A stretch of 64,000 nucleotides of DNA, taken from NCBI RefSeq assembly GCF_000739995.1, contig NZ_BBJX01000009.1, positions 122,578-186,577 of the forward strand, written 5' to 3'. Shown here in pieces: positions 13,522 through 22,628 of this stretch. Each line of letters starts with the position of its first letter. Position 1 is the stretch's first letter. A program made the translations under genes and the position numbers. Source of the stretch: Comamonas granuli NBRC 101663 (GTDB lineage Bacteria > Pseudomonadota > Gammaproteobacteria > Burkholderiales > Burkholderiaceae_C). The notes beneath the pieces were generated by a model, which was not told the origin of the DNA, ran no database searches, and worked only from the letters and a program-made list of their open reading frames with translations.

Positions 13522-15324
13522 ATGCTGTCCAACCTGCGTACGGCCCACAAGCTGTGGCTGGCCGTTCTGCTGATCGTCGTCATGCTGGTCTCGGTGGTGG
13601 GTTTTGCGGGCTACCGCTCGTCCCAATCCCAGGCGCAGGCCGACGCCATCCTCAAGGAACTGGCCCTGCGGGTCGAGTCGGCCATCCTCTGGAAAGGCCT
13701 GACGGAAACCAATGCCGCGCGCACGCAGGCCATGATCGTGAGCAGCGATCCGGCCGTGGGGGCCGAGTTCAAGGACGCGATCGCCGCGACCTCGGCGCAG
13801 ATCAGCGAAGTGCAGAAATCGCTCGAAGGCATGGCGCTCACGGATGCCGACAAGGCGCAGATGGCCAAGATCGCGGCGGCGCGCGCCGCCATGCTGGACT
13901 TGCGCAAGAAAGCCAACGAGATCAAGGACCAAGGGCGCGCCGACGAGGCCATTGCCCTGGTCAAGCAGTCGTACAACCCGGCCGTGGCGGCCTACCTGCA
14001 GTCGCTGCGCGAGTTCGTGGACCTGCAGCAGCGCTATTCGCGCGAGCGCCAGACGGATCTGGGGGCGGACCGCCTGCGCACCGTGCAGTGGGCCGCCGGC
14101 ATGGTGGCCCTGGTGCTGCTGGGCATCGTGGTGGGGGCCTTCTTCCTGATCCGCAGCATCGAGCAGCCCCTGCTGCAGGCGCGCCTGCTGGCCGAGCGCA
14201 TCGCCGGCGGCGACCTGAGCGCGCGCGAAACCATCACGCGCAGCGACGAGTTCGGCCAGCTCCTGCATGCGCTCTATGCCATGAGCGGTGCGCTGGGTCG
14301 CATGGTGCACCAGGTGCGCCAGAGCACCGACAGCATCGCCACCGCCAGCGCCGAGATCGCCCAGGGCAACCACGACCTCTCCGCGCGCACCGAGCAGACC
14401 TCGAGCAATCTGCAGGAAACCGCGGCCGCCATGGAGCAGTTCACCAGCACCATCCAGCAAAGCGCCAGCAGCGCGGCGCAGGCCAGCAGCCTGGCCAACG
14501 GCGCGGCCAGCGTGGCGCGCAAGGGCGGCGAGGTGGTGGCGCAGGTGGTCTCGACCATGGAGGACATCCAGCACAGCAGCCGCAAGATTGCCGACATCAT
14601 CGGCGTGATCGACGGCATCGCCTTTCAGACCAACATCCTGGCGCTCAACGCCGCCGTGGAAGCGGCGCGCGCGGGCGAGCAGGGCCGCGGCTTTGCCGTG
14701 GTAGCCTCCGAGGTGCGCGCCCTGGCCGGGCGCTCGGCCGAGGCGGCCAAGGAGATCAAGCAGCTCATCGGCGTGTCGGTCGAAAAGGTCGAGGCCGGTT
14801 CGCAACTGGTGCAGAACGCGGGCAGCACCATGCAGGACATCGTGCAGTCGGTGCAGCGCGTGACCGACATGATCGGCGAGGTCACCGCGGCCAGCACCGA
14901 GCAGAGCGCGGGCATCGCCCAGGTGAACCAGGCCGTGGGCCAGCTCGACCAGATGACGCAGCAGAACGCCGCCCTGGTCGAGCAAAGCACGGCCGCCGCG
15001 CAAAGCCTGCGCGAGCAGGCCGAGCAACTGGCGCAGGCTGTGGCCGTGTTCAAGGTGGGCGAAGAGGGGGCGGGCGTATTCCACGCCGCCCCGCCCGTGG
15101 CGCGCGCACCGGTGGCCGCACCGGCACCTCGGCCGGTCAGTGCCCCGGCGCCAGCGCGCGCGAGCGCAGCCGTGCGCGCCCCGGCGCCCAAGGCAGCCGC
15201 CAGCCTGGCCCGGCCGGCAGCGCCTTCCGCACCGCGCGCGGCGGCTGCGCCCAAGCCGGCAGCGCCCAAGCCGGCCGCGGCCGCGCCGGCCCCAGGGAAC
15301 GACGACGACTGGGAAACCTTCTGA
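13522..15324 (+). CDS. Methyl-accepting chemotaxis protein with C-terminal WETF docking tail
   Basis: 600-aa transmembrane chemoreceptor. Span 1 at residues 12-30, a periplasmic helical-bundle sensor at about 31-190, span 2 near 192-214, HAMP at 215-265, then the coiled-coil signalling domain with the hairpin tip [20 protein letters not shown] near 375 and [26 protein letters not shown] after it. The last residues are DDDWETF, close to the NWETF pentapeptide that recruits CheR and CheB in E. coli receptors. An Ala/Pro-rich linker of about 80 residues (about 515-593) separates it from the signalling domain. The ATG at 13522 follows an AGGAG at 13511-13515. The ligand is unknown. Confidence 0.93.
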   Translation: MLSNLRTAHKLWLAVLLIVVMLVSVVGFAGYRSSQSQAQADAILKELALRVESAILWKGLTETNAARTQAMIVSSDPAVGAEFKDAIAATSAQISEVQKSLEGMALTDADKAQMAKIAAARAAMLDLRKKANEIKDQGRADEAIALVKQSYNPAVAAYLQSLREFVDLQQRYSRERQTDLGADRLRTVQWAAGMVALVLLGIVVGAFFLIRSIEQPLLQARLLAERIAGGDLSARETITRSDEFGQLLHALYAMSGALGRMVHQVRQSTDSIATASAEIAQGNHDLSARTEQTSSNLQETAAAMEQFTSTIQQSASSAAQASSLANGAASVARKGGEVVAQVVSTMEDIQHSSRKIADIIGVIDGIAFQTNILALNAAVEAARAGEQGRGFAVVASEVRALAGRSAEAAKEIKQLIGVSVEKVEAGSQLVQNAGSTMQDIVQSVQRVTDMIGEVTAASTEQSAGIAQVNQAVGQLDQMTQQNAALVEQSTAAAQSLREQAEQLAQAVAVFKVGEEGAGVFHAAPPVARAPVAAPAPRPVSAPAPARASAAVRAPAPKAAASLARPAAPSAPRAAAAPKPAAPKPAAAAPAPGNDDDWETF

Positions 15325-15378
15325 ACGCCAGCGCTGCGGCGGCGTGCGCAGGCCGCGCACCCGCGCCGCCGCCGTGGC

Positions 15379-16374
15379 CTACTTCTTGGCCTTGCGCGCT
15401 GCGGCGGGCACGGGCGCCGCAGCGGGTGCCGCCTGTGCGGCCGGTGCCTGGCCCCCCAGGCGTTGCGCCAGGGTTTTCTCCGGCCCGGGCGGCAGGCCGT
15501 CGAGGCGGCGGCCCATGGCCTGTTCGAGCTGGTCCAGGCGCGACTGGGCGGGCGGGTGCGTGGCCAGCGCCAGGGTGAACAGCGGGTTGTCCGGCGTGGC
15601 GGTGCGCAGGCCCTGCAGCACGGCCACCAGGCCGTAGGGGTCGAAGCCCGCGCGCGCGGCCAGCACCACGCCTTCGCGGTCGGACTGGTATTCGTCCGCC
15701 TGGTCCAGGCCGCGCGCATACAGGTTGCGACCCAGCGCCAGGACCTGCGAGGCCACCAGATTGCCCACGGCATTGGTGCGGATCTGCGAGGCCACGAGCT
15801 GCGTGAGCACGCCCGACTGCGCCGTCTTGCGCATGGCATGGAGATGGTGCTTGGCCGTCACATGCGTGATCTCGTGCGCCAGGATGCCGGCGAGCTCGGC
15901 CTCGTCGGCGCAGGTGTCGATCAGGCCCTTGGTCACGAACACATAGCCGCCGGGCGCGGCAAAGGCGTTGTAACCCTTGTCGTCGAGGACGATGAAGGTC
16001 CAGGGCAGGCCGGGGCGTGCGGACTGCAGGCTGATCCAGCGGCCGAGCTGGTTCACGTAGCGCTGCAGGCGCATGTCGGGGTGCAGCGGCTTGCTGCCCA
16101 GCAGCACGGCGGCCAGTTGGCGGCCGATCTCGATCTCGCGCGCCTCGTCGATGTTCTCCACCGAACGCGACAGCAGGCTGATGAGGTCGTCCCCCTGGGG
16201 CTGGGCGCTCTGGCCGGTGACGGCGCCCAGCAGGCCGCCGCCGGAGCTGCCGCCCAGGGAGTTGAGCAGGTTCATCACACCGCCCTGGGCCTGGCCCAGA
16301 GCGGGTGCCAGGCCCAGGGCCAGGCACAGGGCGCCGGCCCGGAGGGCGCGCGCGGCAGGAAGTCGTGCAGGCAT
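15379..16374 (-). CDS. Secreted M48-family metalloprotease
   Basis: 331-aa periplasmic zinc protease of the M48 (Oma1/LoiP/BepA-like) group. Signal peptide about residues 1-30, ending GLAPALGQAQ. Zinc site HEITH at residues 167-171, with the third ligand Glu expected in ADEYQSDREG about 60 residues later. C-terminal Ala/Pro-rich tail ending RKAKK. It likely degrades misfolded envelope proteins (family inference). Start at 16374 is chosen because GGAG lies just upstream on the minus strand. The frame runs 10 codons further up but overlaps the upstream gene's stop. It follows the SH3-like gene by 10 bp, so the two form an operon. Confidence 0.88.
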   Translation of the reverse strand: MPARLPAARALRAGALCLALGLAPALGQAQGGVMNLLNSLGGSSGGGLLGAVTGQSAQPQGDDLISLLSRSVENIDEAREIEIGRQLAAVLLGSKPLHPDMRLQRYVNQLGRWISLQSARPGLPWTFIVLDDKGYNAFAAPGGYVFVTKGLIDTCADEAELAGILAHEITHVTAKHHLHAMRKTAQSGVLTQLVASQIRTNAVGNLVASQVLALGRNLYARGLDQADEYQSDREGVVLAARAGFDPYGLVAVLQGLRTATPDNPLFTLALATHPPAQSRLDQLEQAMGRRLDGLPPGPEKTLAQRLGGQAPAAQAAPAAAPVPAAARKAKK

Positions 16375-16384
16375 GGCGGGCTCC

Positions 16385-16963
16385 TCAGTTGGCGTAGGTG
16401 GCATCGGGGGTGGCGGCGGGGGTCGTGCTGGCCGGGCGGGGCGGCTCGGGCAGGGGCTCGATGCTGCGCGCGTGCAGGGCGGCGCTGCCGGCGAACTGGC
16501 GCGCCTGGTCGGCAGACAGGCGCATCTTCTCGGCCTCCTGCACGGCAGCGGGGTTGGGCTGGGCGTTGGCGATGTCCTCGGCGCTCAGGCCGCGGATGCC
16601 CACCGTGGAGGTCGCCGTGGTCGTGCTGCCGCCGCCGAACAGGCCGCCCAGGCTGCGCAGGCCGCCTGCCGTGCTGTTGCCCGCGGCGGCGGCGGGCTGT
16701 GCGCCCAGGTCGAACATGTGCACCCAGCCGGCCGTGCCCTGTGCGGTGCGCACCTTGACCCAGGAGCCCTGGCGCTCGCCGGTGCGCGCCACCGCGCTGG
16801 CGGGCGCCAGCTCGCCCAGGCTGGCGGACTGGTCGCCCGGCGCTGCGCGCAGCGCCGTGGCGCGCTTGACGGTGGCCTCCTGGGCCTGCGCCAGCGCTGC
16901 AGCGCCGCACAGCCCCCATACCACCAGTGCCCGGGCCAGGGCATGCCACAAGGGTCCTCTCAT
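16385..16963 (-). CDS. Secreted SH3b-domain protein
   Basis: 192-aa exported protein. Signal peptide MRGPLWHALARALVVWGLCG... cleaved near AQAQ (about residue 29). A bacterial SH3 domain covers about 30-95: the VKRATALRAAPGDQSASLGELAPAS start and the GSWVKVRTAQGTAGWVH end are typical. A Gly/Ser/Thr-rich linker follows, then a low-complexity C-terminus ending DATYAN. Start at 16963 is set by a GGAGG 7 nt upstream. It is the first gene of a two-gene unit with the M48 protease; an SH3b domain could tether or regulate the protease (inference). Confidence 0.8.
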   Translation of the reverse strand: MRGPLWHALARALVVWGLCGAAALAQAQEATVKRATALRAAPGDQSASLGELAPASAVARTGERQGSWVKVRTAQGTAGWVHMFDLGAQPAAAAGNSTAGGLRSLGGLFGGGSTTTATSTVGIRGLSAEDIANAQPNPAAVQEAEKMRLSADQARQFAGSAALHARSIEPLPEPPRPASTTPAATPDATYAN

Positions 16964-17055
16964 CGAAACCTCCATTTTTATATGATGTGCCACCGCTTCC
17001 CCCGTGCGCACAGCGCCTGGGCTCTGCGGCCGGACAAGAACGACAGGAGATTGTT

Positions 17056-17886
17056 ATGGATTTGGGAATCGCCGGCAAATGGGCGCTGGTGTGCGGCGCG
17101 AGCAAAGGCCTGGGGCGCGGCTGCGCCCAGGCGCTGGTGCGCGAGGGCGTGAACCTCGTCATCAACGCGCGCGAGCCGGGGGTTTTGCAGCAGACTGCTA
17201 CTGAATTGCTAGCTGCTGGCGATGAATCTGCGGGCGCTACAGGCCAAAAACATGCAAAACCGCAGGTGCTGTGCGCGCCTGCCGACATCACCACCCCCGA
17301 GGGCCGCGCGGCGGTGTTCGGCGTGCCGGGCGGGCCGGGGCGGGCCTTTGACATCGTGGTCACCAACGCGGGCGGGCCGCCGCCCGGCGATTTCCGCGAC
17401 TGGGGGCGCGAGGCCTGGCTGCAGGCGCTGGACGCCAACATGCTCACGCCCATCGAGCTGATGCGCGCCACCGTGGACGGCATGGCCGAGCGCGGCTTCG
17501 GGCGCATCGTGAACATCACCTCCAGCGCGGTGAAGGCGCCCATCGACATCCTGGGCCTGTCCAATGGCGCGCGCAGCGGGTTGACGGGGTTCGTCGCCGG
17601 GGCGGCGCGCAGCCGCCTGGCCGCGCGCGGAGTGACGATCAACAACCTGCTGCCCGGCAAGTTCGACACCGACCGCCTGGCCGCCACGCTCACGGCCCAG
17701 GCCGAGCGCAGCGCGCGCACGCTGCCCGAGGTGCGCGCCGCGCACATGGCGCAGATTCCGGCCGGCCGCTTTGGCACGCCGCAGGAGTTCGGCGCCATTT
17801 GCGCCTTCCTGTGCAGCGTGCATGCAGGCTATATTACCGGCCAGAACTGGCTGGCCGACGGGGGCGCTTACCCGGGCGTGCACTGA
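17056..17886 (+). CDS. SDR-family protein lacking the usual Tyr/Lys catalytic pair
   Basis: 276-aa Rossmann-fold protein. The cofactor loop is VCGASKGLGRG (residues 12-22; TGxxxGxG-like with Cys in place of Thr). The active-site region reads INITSSAVKAPIDILGLSNG, and the position normally holding YxxxK aligns to L-S-N-G-N-like residues (Leu for Tyr, Asn for Lys), so the canonical catalytic pair is missing. This resembles the beta-ketoacyl reductase-like SDR subgroup known for incomplete tetrads. Residues about 48-66 are encoded by a dispersed repeat. Start at 17056 has AGGAG 7 nt upstream. Activity is uncertain. Confidence 0.8.
   Translation: MDLGIAGKWALVCGASKGLGRGCAQALVREGVNLVINAREPGVLQQTATELLAAGDESAGATGQKHAKPQVLCAPADITTPEGRAAVFGVPGGPGRAFDIVVTNAGGPPPGDFRDWGREAWLQALDANMLTPIELMRATVDGMAERGFGRIVNITSSAVKAPIDILGLSNGARSGLTGFVAGAARSRLAARGVTINNLLPGKFDTDRLAATLTAQAERSARTLPEVRAAHMAQIPAGRFGTPQEFGAICAFLCSVHAGYITGQNWLADGGAYPGVH
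17199..17253 (+). repeat. Dispersed repeat, copy 3 (inside the SDR gene)
   Basis: TACTGAATTGCTAGCTGCTG is followed by a short loop and GGGCGCTACAGGCCAAAAA. It is in frame and encodes part of a surface insert between the first two Rossmann strands of the SDR protein (around TATELLAAGDESAGATGQKH). Base composition is visibly more AT-rich than the flanking coding sequence. Confidence 0.65.
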
Positions 17887-17918
17887 TCCCTCCACAAGCC
17901 GGACGACCCCAGGAAAGC

Positions 17919-19010
17919 ATGCCCATACCGCTTCGTTCGCTGATTCCGTTGCCCGGCCGCTGGCCCGCCGCCCTGCGTGGGCTGGTGGGCGGCGCCCTGT
18001 GCCTGGCCCTGTGCAGCGCGCCGGTGCGCGCCGCCCCCCCCGAGTACCAGTTCCGCGTGGTGGGCGGCCTGGCCGGGGTGAGCCAGTTCACCCAGTGGGA
18101 AGAGCCTTTCTGGACGCGCGAGCTGCCGCGCATGAGCGGCGGGCGCTTCAAGGCCGACATCGTGCCCTTCGACCGCGCGGGCATTTCGGGCGACGACATG
18201 CTGCGCCTGTTGCAACTGGGCGTGGTGCCGTTCGGCACCGTGCTCATGAGCAGTCTCACGGCCAGCCATCCGCAGTATTCCGCGCCCGACCTCGCCGGGC
18301 TCAACCCCGACATGGCCAGCGCGCGCGCCAGCGTGGCCGTCTTCCGGCCCTACCTGGAGCACAGCCTGCGCGAGCAGCATGGCGTGCAATTGCTGGCCCT
18401 GTACGTCTACCCGGCGCAGGTCGTGTTCTGCAAAAAGCCGTTTGCCGCGCTGGCCGACCTGGCCGGGCGGCGCGTGCGCGTTTCCTCTGCCGGGCAGGCC
18501 GATTTTCTCGAGGCCCTGGGCGCCAAGCCGGTGCATACGCCCTTTGCCCAGATCGTGGCGCATCTGGAGTCGGGCAGCGTGGATTGCGCGGTCACGGGCA
18601 CACTCTCGGGCAACGGCCTGGGCCTGCACGAGGTGACGCGCTACCTGCACGCCCTGCCGCTCAACTGGGGCGTGGCCCTGTTTGCCGTCAACCAGAACAC
18701 CTGGGAGTCTTTGCCCGCCGACTTGCGCAGCCTGCTGCTGCGCGAGCTGCCCAAGCTGGAGGCCGCCATCTGGAACGAGTCCGAGCGCGATACGGCCCAG
18801 GGCATTGCCTGCAATACCGGCCAGGCCGCCTGCACCAAGGGGCGCCTGGGCCGCATGGCGCTGGTGCCGGTGGCGCCAGGCGACGAGCGCCGCCGCCAGG
18901 AGATCTTTGCCGCCACCGTGCTGCCGCGCTGGCTGCAGCGCTGCGGCCAGAGCTGCGCCGCCGTCTGGAACCAGACCATAGGCCCCGCGCGGGGGATTCC
19001 TGCGCGATGA
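17919..19010 (+). CDS. TRAP-type (DctP family) periplasmic solute-binding protein
   Basis: 363-aa periplasmic binding protein. Signal peptide about residues 1-39 (hydrophobic LRGLVGGALCLALCSAPVRA). DctP-family marks: FWTRELPRMSGGRFKADI near the N-terminus and the ligand-arginine block LAGRRVRVSSAGQADFLEALGAKPV near 185-210, where the second Arg of RRVRV is the usual carboxylate anchor. Four Cys near residues 299-350 are unusual for the family. No DctQ/DctM membrane components follow. Instead its TGA overlaps the ATG of a GGDEF-EAL gene (ATGA at 19007-19010). The likely job is ligand sensing for that enzyme rather than uptake (inference). Confidence 0.85.
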   Translation: MPIPLRSLIPLPGRWPAALRGLVGGALCLALCSAPVRAAPPEYQFRVVGGLAGVSQFTQWEEPFWTRELPRMSGGRFKADIVPFDRAGISGDDMLRLLQLGVVPFGTVLMSSLTASHPQYSAPDLAGLNPDMASARASVAVFRPYLEHSLREQHGVQLLALYVYPAQVVFCKKPFAALADLAGRRVRVSSAGQADFLEALGAKPVHTPFAQIVAHLESGSVDCAVTGTLSGNGLGLHEVTRYLHALPLNWGVALFAVNQNTWESLPADLRSLLLRELPKLEAAIWNESERDTAQGIACNTGQAACTKGRLGRMALVPVAPGDERRRQEIFAATVLPRWLQRCGQSCAAVWNQTIGPARGIPAR

Positions 19011-21643
19011 GGCGTCTGAACCCCGCCCGCATTCCGCTCTACGTCTGGCTGCTGGCGGCGGCGTTCGTCGCCGTGCTGGCGGCCGCAGCCACGGGGCTGC
19101 TCTGGAACATGCGCGCCACCGCCCTGCGCAGCAGCGAGCAGCTGGCCGAGCACATCCTCTCGGACGTGGAGGCCTCGCTCAACCGCAACCTGCTCTCCAT
19201 CGACCTGCTGCTCTCGGGCGTGCAGGACTTGCTGCGCCTGCAGCCGGTGGCCGATGCGCAGAGCGACAGCCGCATGCTCTCGCTGGTCTCGCGCGACAAC
19301 CTGCTGGTCGGCCGCCTGGCAGTGCTCGACGTGCAGGGCCGGGTGCATGCGGCCTCCGGCCCGGGAGGGGTGCAGCAGGACTTTGCGTTGCCCCCGGGTT
19401 TTCTGGCCGCGGCGGCGGCGGCGTCCGTGCAGCGCCTGCACATCAGCGCCGCCTCGCGCAGCTTTGCCACGGCCCAGCAGGTGTTGTACTTTGCCCGGCC
19501 CATGCAGGGGCGCGACGGCCCGCGCTGGGTGGTGGCCGAGGTGCCGCTGGCCAAGATGTCGCATGGGGCGCAGGGGCACGACCTGTCGGGCCTGGAGATC
19601 CTGTTCGAGAAGAATGACGGCCAGCGCCTGCTGGCCGTGCCCGACCTGCCACCGCTGGCGCCGGCGAATGCGGGCGCCGCCGCCACGGCAGTGCCCGAGC
19701 CCGTCTGGGGCACGCCAGCGCGCCTGAGCGGCGTGCCTGCGCTGGTGCTCTCGCGCCAGTTGGTCTACCCGGGGCTGCGCGTGTCCGTCAGCCTGCACGA
19801 GGCCCAGGCCCTGCAGCGCTGGCGCGCCGAGCGCGATGCCGTGGTGGTGGTAACGCTCTTGTTCTGCGCCATGGTGCTGCTGGCCGCCGCGGTGACGGTG
19901 GCGGTGTTCCGCCAGATCAGTGCGGCACGCCAGGACACGGCTGCCTCCAAGGCCCTGCTGGACCAGGCGCTGGAGGCCATGGTGGGCGGCTTCATGCTGC
20001 TCGACCGCCAGAACCGGCTGGTGCACTGGAACCGCCGCTACGGCGAGCTGTTCCCCTGGGTGCGCGCCATGCTGGCGCCGCAGCTGCCGTTCCGCAGCCT
20101 GCTGGAGGCGGCGTCCGCGCATGTGCTGCCGGGGGGCAGCGCCGTCGAGCGGCAGCAGTGGGTGGAGGAGCGCCTGGCCCTGCAGCAGCAGGCCGCGGGC
20201 ACGCATGACCTGCTGCTGCCCGACGGGCGGTGCATCCAGGTGCTGGAGCGGCGCACGCCCGAAGGGGGCATGGTCATCACCTACCACGACGTCACCGACC
20301 TGCGCCGGGCGCGCGAGGAAATCGAGAGCCTCGCCTTCTATGATCCGCTCACCGGGCTGCCCAACCGGCGCCTGCTGCTCGACCGCCTGAGCCAGGCCAT
20401 CGTGCTCGCCCAGCGCTCGGGCCGCATCGGGGCCCTGCTGTTCCTCGACCTGGATCACTTCAAGGCGCTCAACGACACCAAGGGCCACGAGGTCGGCGAT
20501 GCGCTGCTCCAGCAGGTGGCCCAGCGCCTGCTGGGCAATGTGCGCGTGGCCGATACCGTGGCGCGGCTCGGCGGGGACGAGTTCGTCGTCATGCTCAGCG
20601 ATCTCTCGGCCGATAGCCAGGAGGCCGGCGCCCAGGCGCAGCGCATCGGCGACAAGGTCTTGCGCTGCCTGGGCGAACCCTTCCAGCTCGGCGACTACGT
20701 GTACGAGGGCGCGGCCAGCGTGGGCGCCACGCTGTTTGGCGCCCATGCGGAAACGGCCATCGAGCTGCTGCGCCGCGCCGACATCGCCATGTACCAGGTC
20801 AAGGCGCAGCGCGGCAATGGGCTGTGCTTTTTTGATCCGGCCATGCAGACGGCCATCAACGAGCGTGCGCAACTGGAGTCCGACCTGCGCCACGCCCTGG
20901 CGCGCGGGCAATTGCAACTGCACTACCAGCCGCAATGCCGGCCTGACGGCAGCATCGTGGGCGCCGAATGCCTGCTGCGCTGGCCCCATCCCCAGCGCGG
21001 CATGGTGCCGCCGGGGCAGTTCATTCCCGTGGCCGAGAACAGCGAACTCATCCTCGCCATCGGCCGCTGGGTGCTGCAGACGGCCTGCGCGCAACTGGCC
21101 GCCTGGCAGCACCAGCCGCAGTGCGCGCACCTGCAACTCTCGGTCAACGTGAGCGCGCGCCAGTTCCGCCAGAGCGACTTCGTGCACCAGGTCGTCGAGA
21201 CCCTGCAGACCACCGGCGCGCGCGCCCACCTGCTGACGCTGGAGCTCACCGAATCGCTGGTGCTCGACAACGTCGAGGACACCATCGAGAAGATGCACCA
21301 GCTGCGCACCAAGGGCGTGCGCTTCGCCGTGGACGACTTCGGCACGGGCTACTCCTCGCTGTCCTACCTCACGCGCCTGCCGCTGCACCAGATCAAGATC
21401 GACCAGTCCTTCGTGCGCAACCTGGGCATGCGCCCGTCGGACGACGTCATCGTGCAGACCATCATCGGCATGGGCCGCAACCTGGACCTGGAGGTCATCG
21501 CCGAGGGCGTGGAAACCCAGGCGCAGAAGGACATACTCGCCGAGCACGGCTGCGACCTGTACCAGGGCTACCTGCTGGGCCGGCCCGCGCCCGTGCAGGC
21601 GCTGCAGGCCCTGCTGCAGGGCGTGAGCGCCTCAGCGGCGTGA
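19007..21643 (+). CDS. Membrane PAS-GGDEF-EAL cyclic-di-GMP enzyme
   Basis: 878-aa sensor. Span 1 at about residues 9-31, a periplasmic domain of about 245 residues, span 2 near 280-304 (VVVVTLLFCAMVLLAAAVTV), a PAS domain at about 320-440 (LLDQALEAMVGGFMLLDR), GGDEF at about 450-615 with intact RLGGDEF, and EAL at about 630-870. The EAL signature is ECL (GAECLLRW), keeping the metal-binding Glu; DDFGTGYSSLSYL and AEGVETQ are intact, so phosphodiesterase activity is plausible. It starts within the stop of the TRAP binding-protein gene, indicating translational coupling. It converges with the EamA gene with a 12-bp overlap. Confidence 0.93.
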   Translation: MRRLNPARIPLYVWLLAAAFVAVLAAAATGLLWNMRATALRSSEQLAEHILSDVEASLNRNLLSIDLLLSGVQDLLRLQPVADAQSDSRMLSLVSRDNLLVGRLAVLDVQGRVHAASGPGGVQQDFALPPGFLAAAAAASVQRLHISAASRSFATAQQVLYFARPMQGRDGPRWVVAEVPLAKMSHGAQGHDLSGLEILFEKNDGQRLLAVPDLPPLAPANAGAAATAVPEPVWGTPARLSGVPALVLSRQLVYPGLRVSVSLHEAQALQRWRAERDAVVVVTLLFCAMVLLAAAVTVAVFRQISAARQDTAASKALLDQALEAMVGGFMLLDRQNRLVHWNRRYGELFPWVRAMLAPQLPFRSLLEAASAHVLPGGSAVERQQWVEERLALQQQAAGTHDLLLPDGRCIQVLERRTPEGGMVITYHDVTDLRRAREEIESLAFYDPLTGLPNRRLLLDRLSQAIVLAQRSGRIGALLFLDLDHFKALNDTKGHEVGDALLQQVAQRLLGNVRVADTVARLGGDEFVVMLSDLSADSQEAGAQAQRIGDKVLRCLGEPFQLGDYVYEGAASVGATLFGAHAETAIELLRRADIAMYQVKAQRGNGLCFFDPAMQTAINERAQLESDLRHALARGQLQLHYQPQCRPDGSIVGAECLLRWPHPQRGMVPPGQFIPVAENSELILAIGRWVLQTACAQLAAWQHQPQCAHLQLSVNVSARQFRQSDFVHQVVETLQTTGARAHLLTLELTESLVLDNVEDTIEKMHQLRTKGVRFAVDDFGTGYSSLSYLTRLPLHQIKIDQSFVRNLGMRPSDDVIVQTIIGMGRNLDLEVIAEGVETQAQKDILAEHGCDLYQGYLLGRPAPVQALQALLQGVSASAA

Positions 21644-22531
21644 CGACACCACGATGCCGCCCACGATGAGGGCGAAGGCCACGGCGTGGAACACGCGCGG
21701 CGGCTCCCCCAAAAAGGCCGCCGACAGCAGGGCGGCAAACAGCGGCGTGAGGTTGGAGAAAAACCCCGCCACCGCCGGCCCCGCGCGCTGCACGCCCACG
21801 CCCCAGCAGCGGTAGGCCAGCACGGCCGGCCCGACGGCGATGAAGACCAGCGCCGCCGCCAGGGGCCAGCCCCAGTCGATGTGCGTGTGGCCCAGCGCGC
21901 CCTCCAGCCCCGCAAAGGCCCCCGACCAGCCCAGGCCGAACACCAGCTGCGCCATCAGAAAGGCGGCCCAGTCGGTGCGCACGCCCGCCGGCTCGCTGGT
22001 ACGCGCCAGCAGCCAGCTGTAAAACGCCCAGGCCAGCGTGGCCAGCAGCATGAACATGTCCCCGGGCACCAGCCGCAGGGCCAGCAACTGTGCCCACTCG
22101 CCGCGGCTGAGCACGATCAATACCCCGGCCATGGACAGCAGGGCCCCGGTGAACTGCTGGCGCGTGACCGGCGTGCCGAAGCACAGGGCGCCCACGGCCA
22201 GCATCCATACCGGAATGCTCGAACCCACCAGCGTCACGTTGATGGGGGTGGAGGTCTGCAGCGCCAGGTATTGCAGCGCGTTGTAGCTGCCGATGCCCAG
22301 CAGGCCCAGCAGCGCATAGCGCCGCCAGTGGCGCCACAGCGCGTGGCCGGGGCGCAGCACCCCATGGCCCAGGGGCAGCAGGATGGCAAAGGCCAGTACC
22401 CAGCGCAGGAAATTGAGCAGGCTGGGCGAGATCAGCTCGTGCACCAGCCGCCCGACCACGGCATTGCCCGCCCAGAGCAGGGGCGCGGCCGCCAGCAGCA
22501 GTGCCGTGCCTGGCGTCAATGGTTGATTCAT
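21632..22531 (-). CDS. EamA/DMT family transporter
   Basis: 299-aa inner-membrane drug/metabolite transporter with ten predicted spans in two EamA repeats (about residues 10-140 and 155-290). Recognisable blocks are LLWAGNAVVGRL near the start, FLRWVLAFAILLPLG, and AVGPAVLAYRCWGVGVQRAGPAVAGFFSNLTPLFAALL in the second half (positions about 235-275). The substrate is unknown; family members export amino acids or other metabolites. I chose MNQPLTPGTALLLAAAPLLW (complement of 22529-22531), which gives a membrane protein from its first residues. Confidence 0.85.
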   Translation of the reverse strand: MNQPLTPGTALLLAAAPLLWAGNAVVGRLVHELISPSLLNFLRWVLAFAILLPLGHGVLRPGHALWRHWRRYALLGLLGIGSYNALQYLALQTSTPINVTLVGSSIPVWMLAVGALCFGTPVTRQQFTGALLSMAGVLIVLSRGEWAQLLALRLVPGDMFMLLATLAWAFYSWLLARTSEPAGVRTDWAAFLMAQLVFGLGWSGAFAGLEGALGHTHIDWGWPLAAALVFIAVGPAVLAYRCWGVGVQRAGPAVAGFFSNLTPLFAALLSAAFLGEPPRVFHAVAFALIVGGIVVSSRR

Positions 22532-22628
22532 GCCCTTACTGTAACGGCCTGTGCTGCGCGCCGCAGTGCAGCGCGGCGGGAACCATGGCACCATGCTGGG
22601 TGTTGTTTGCCGCAGGAGAAATGCCGCC

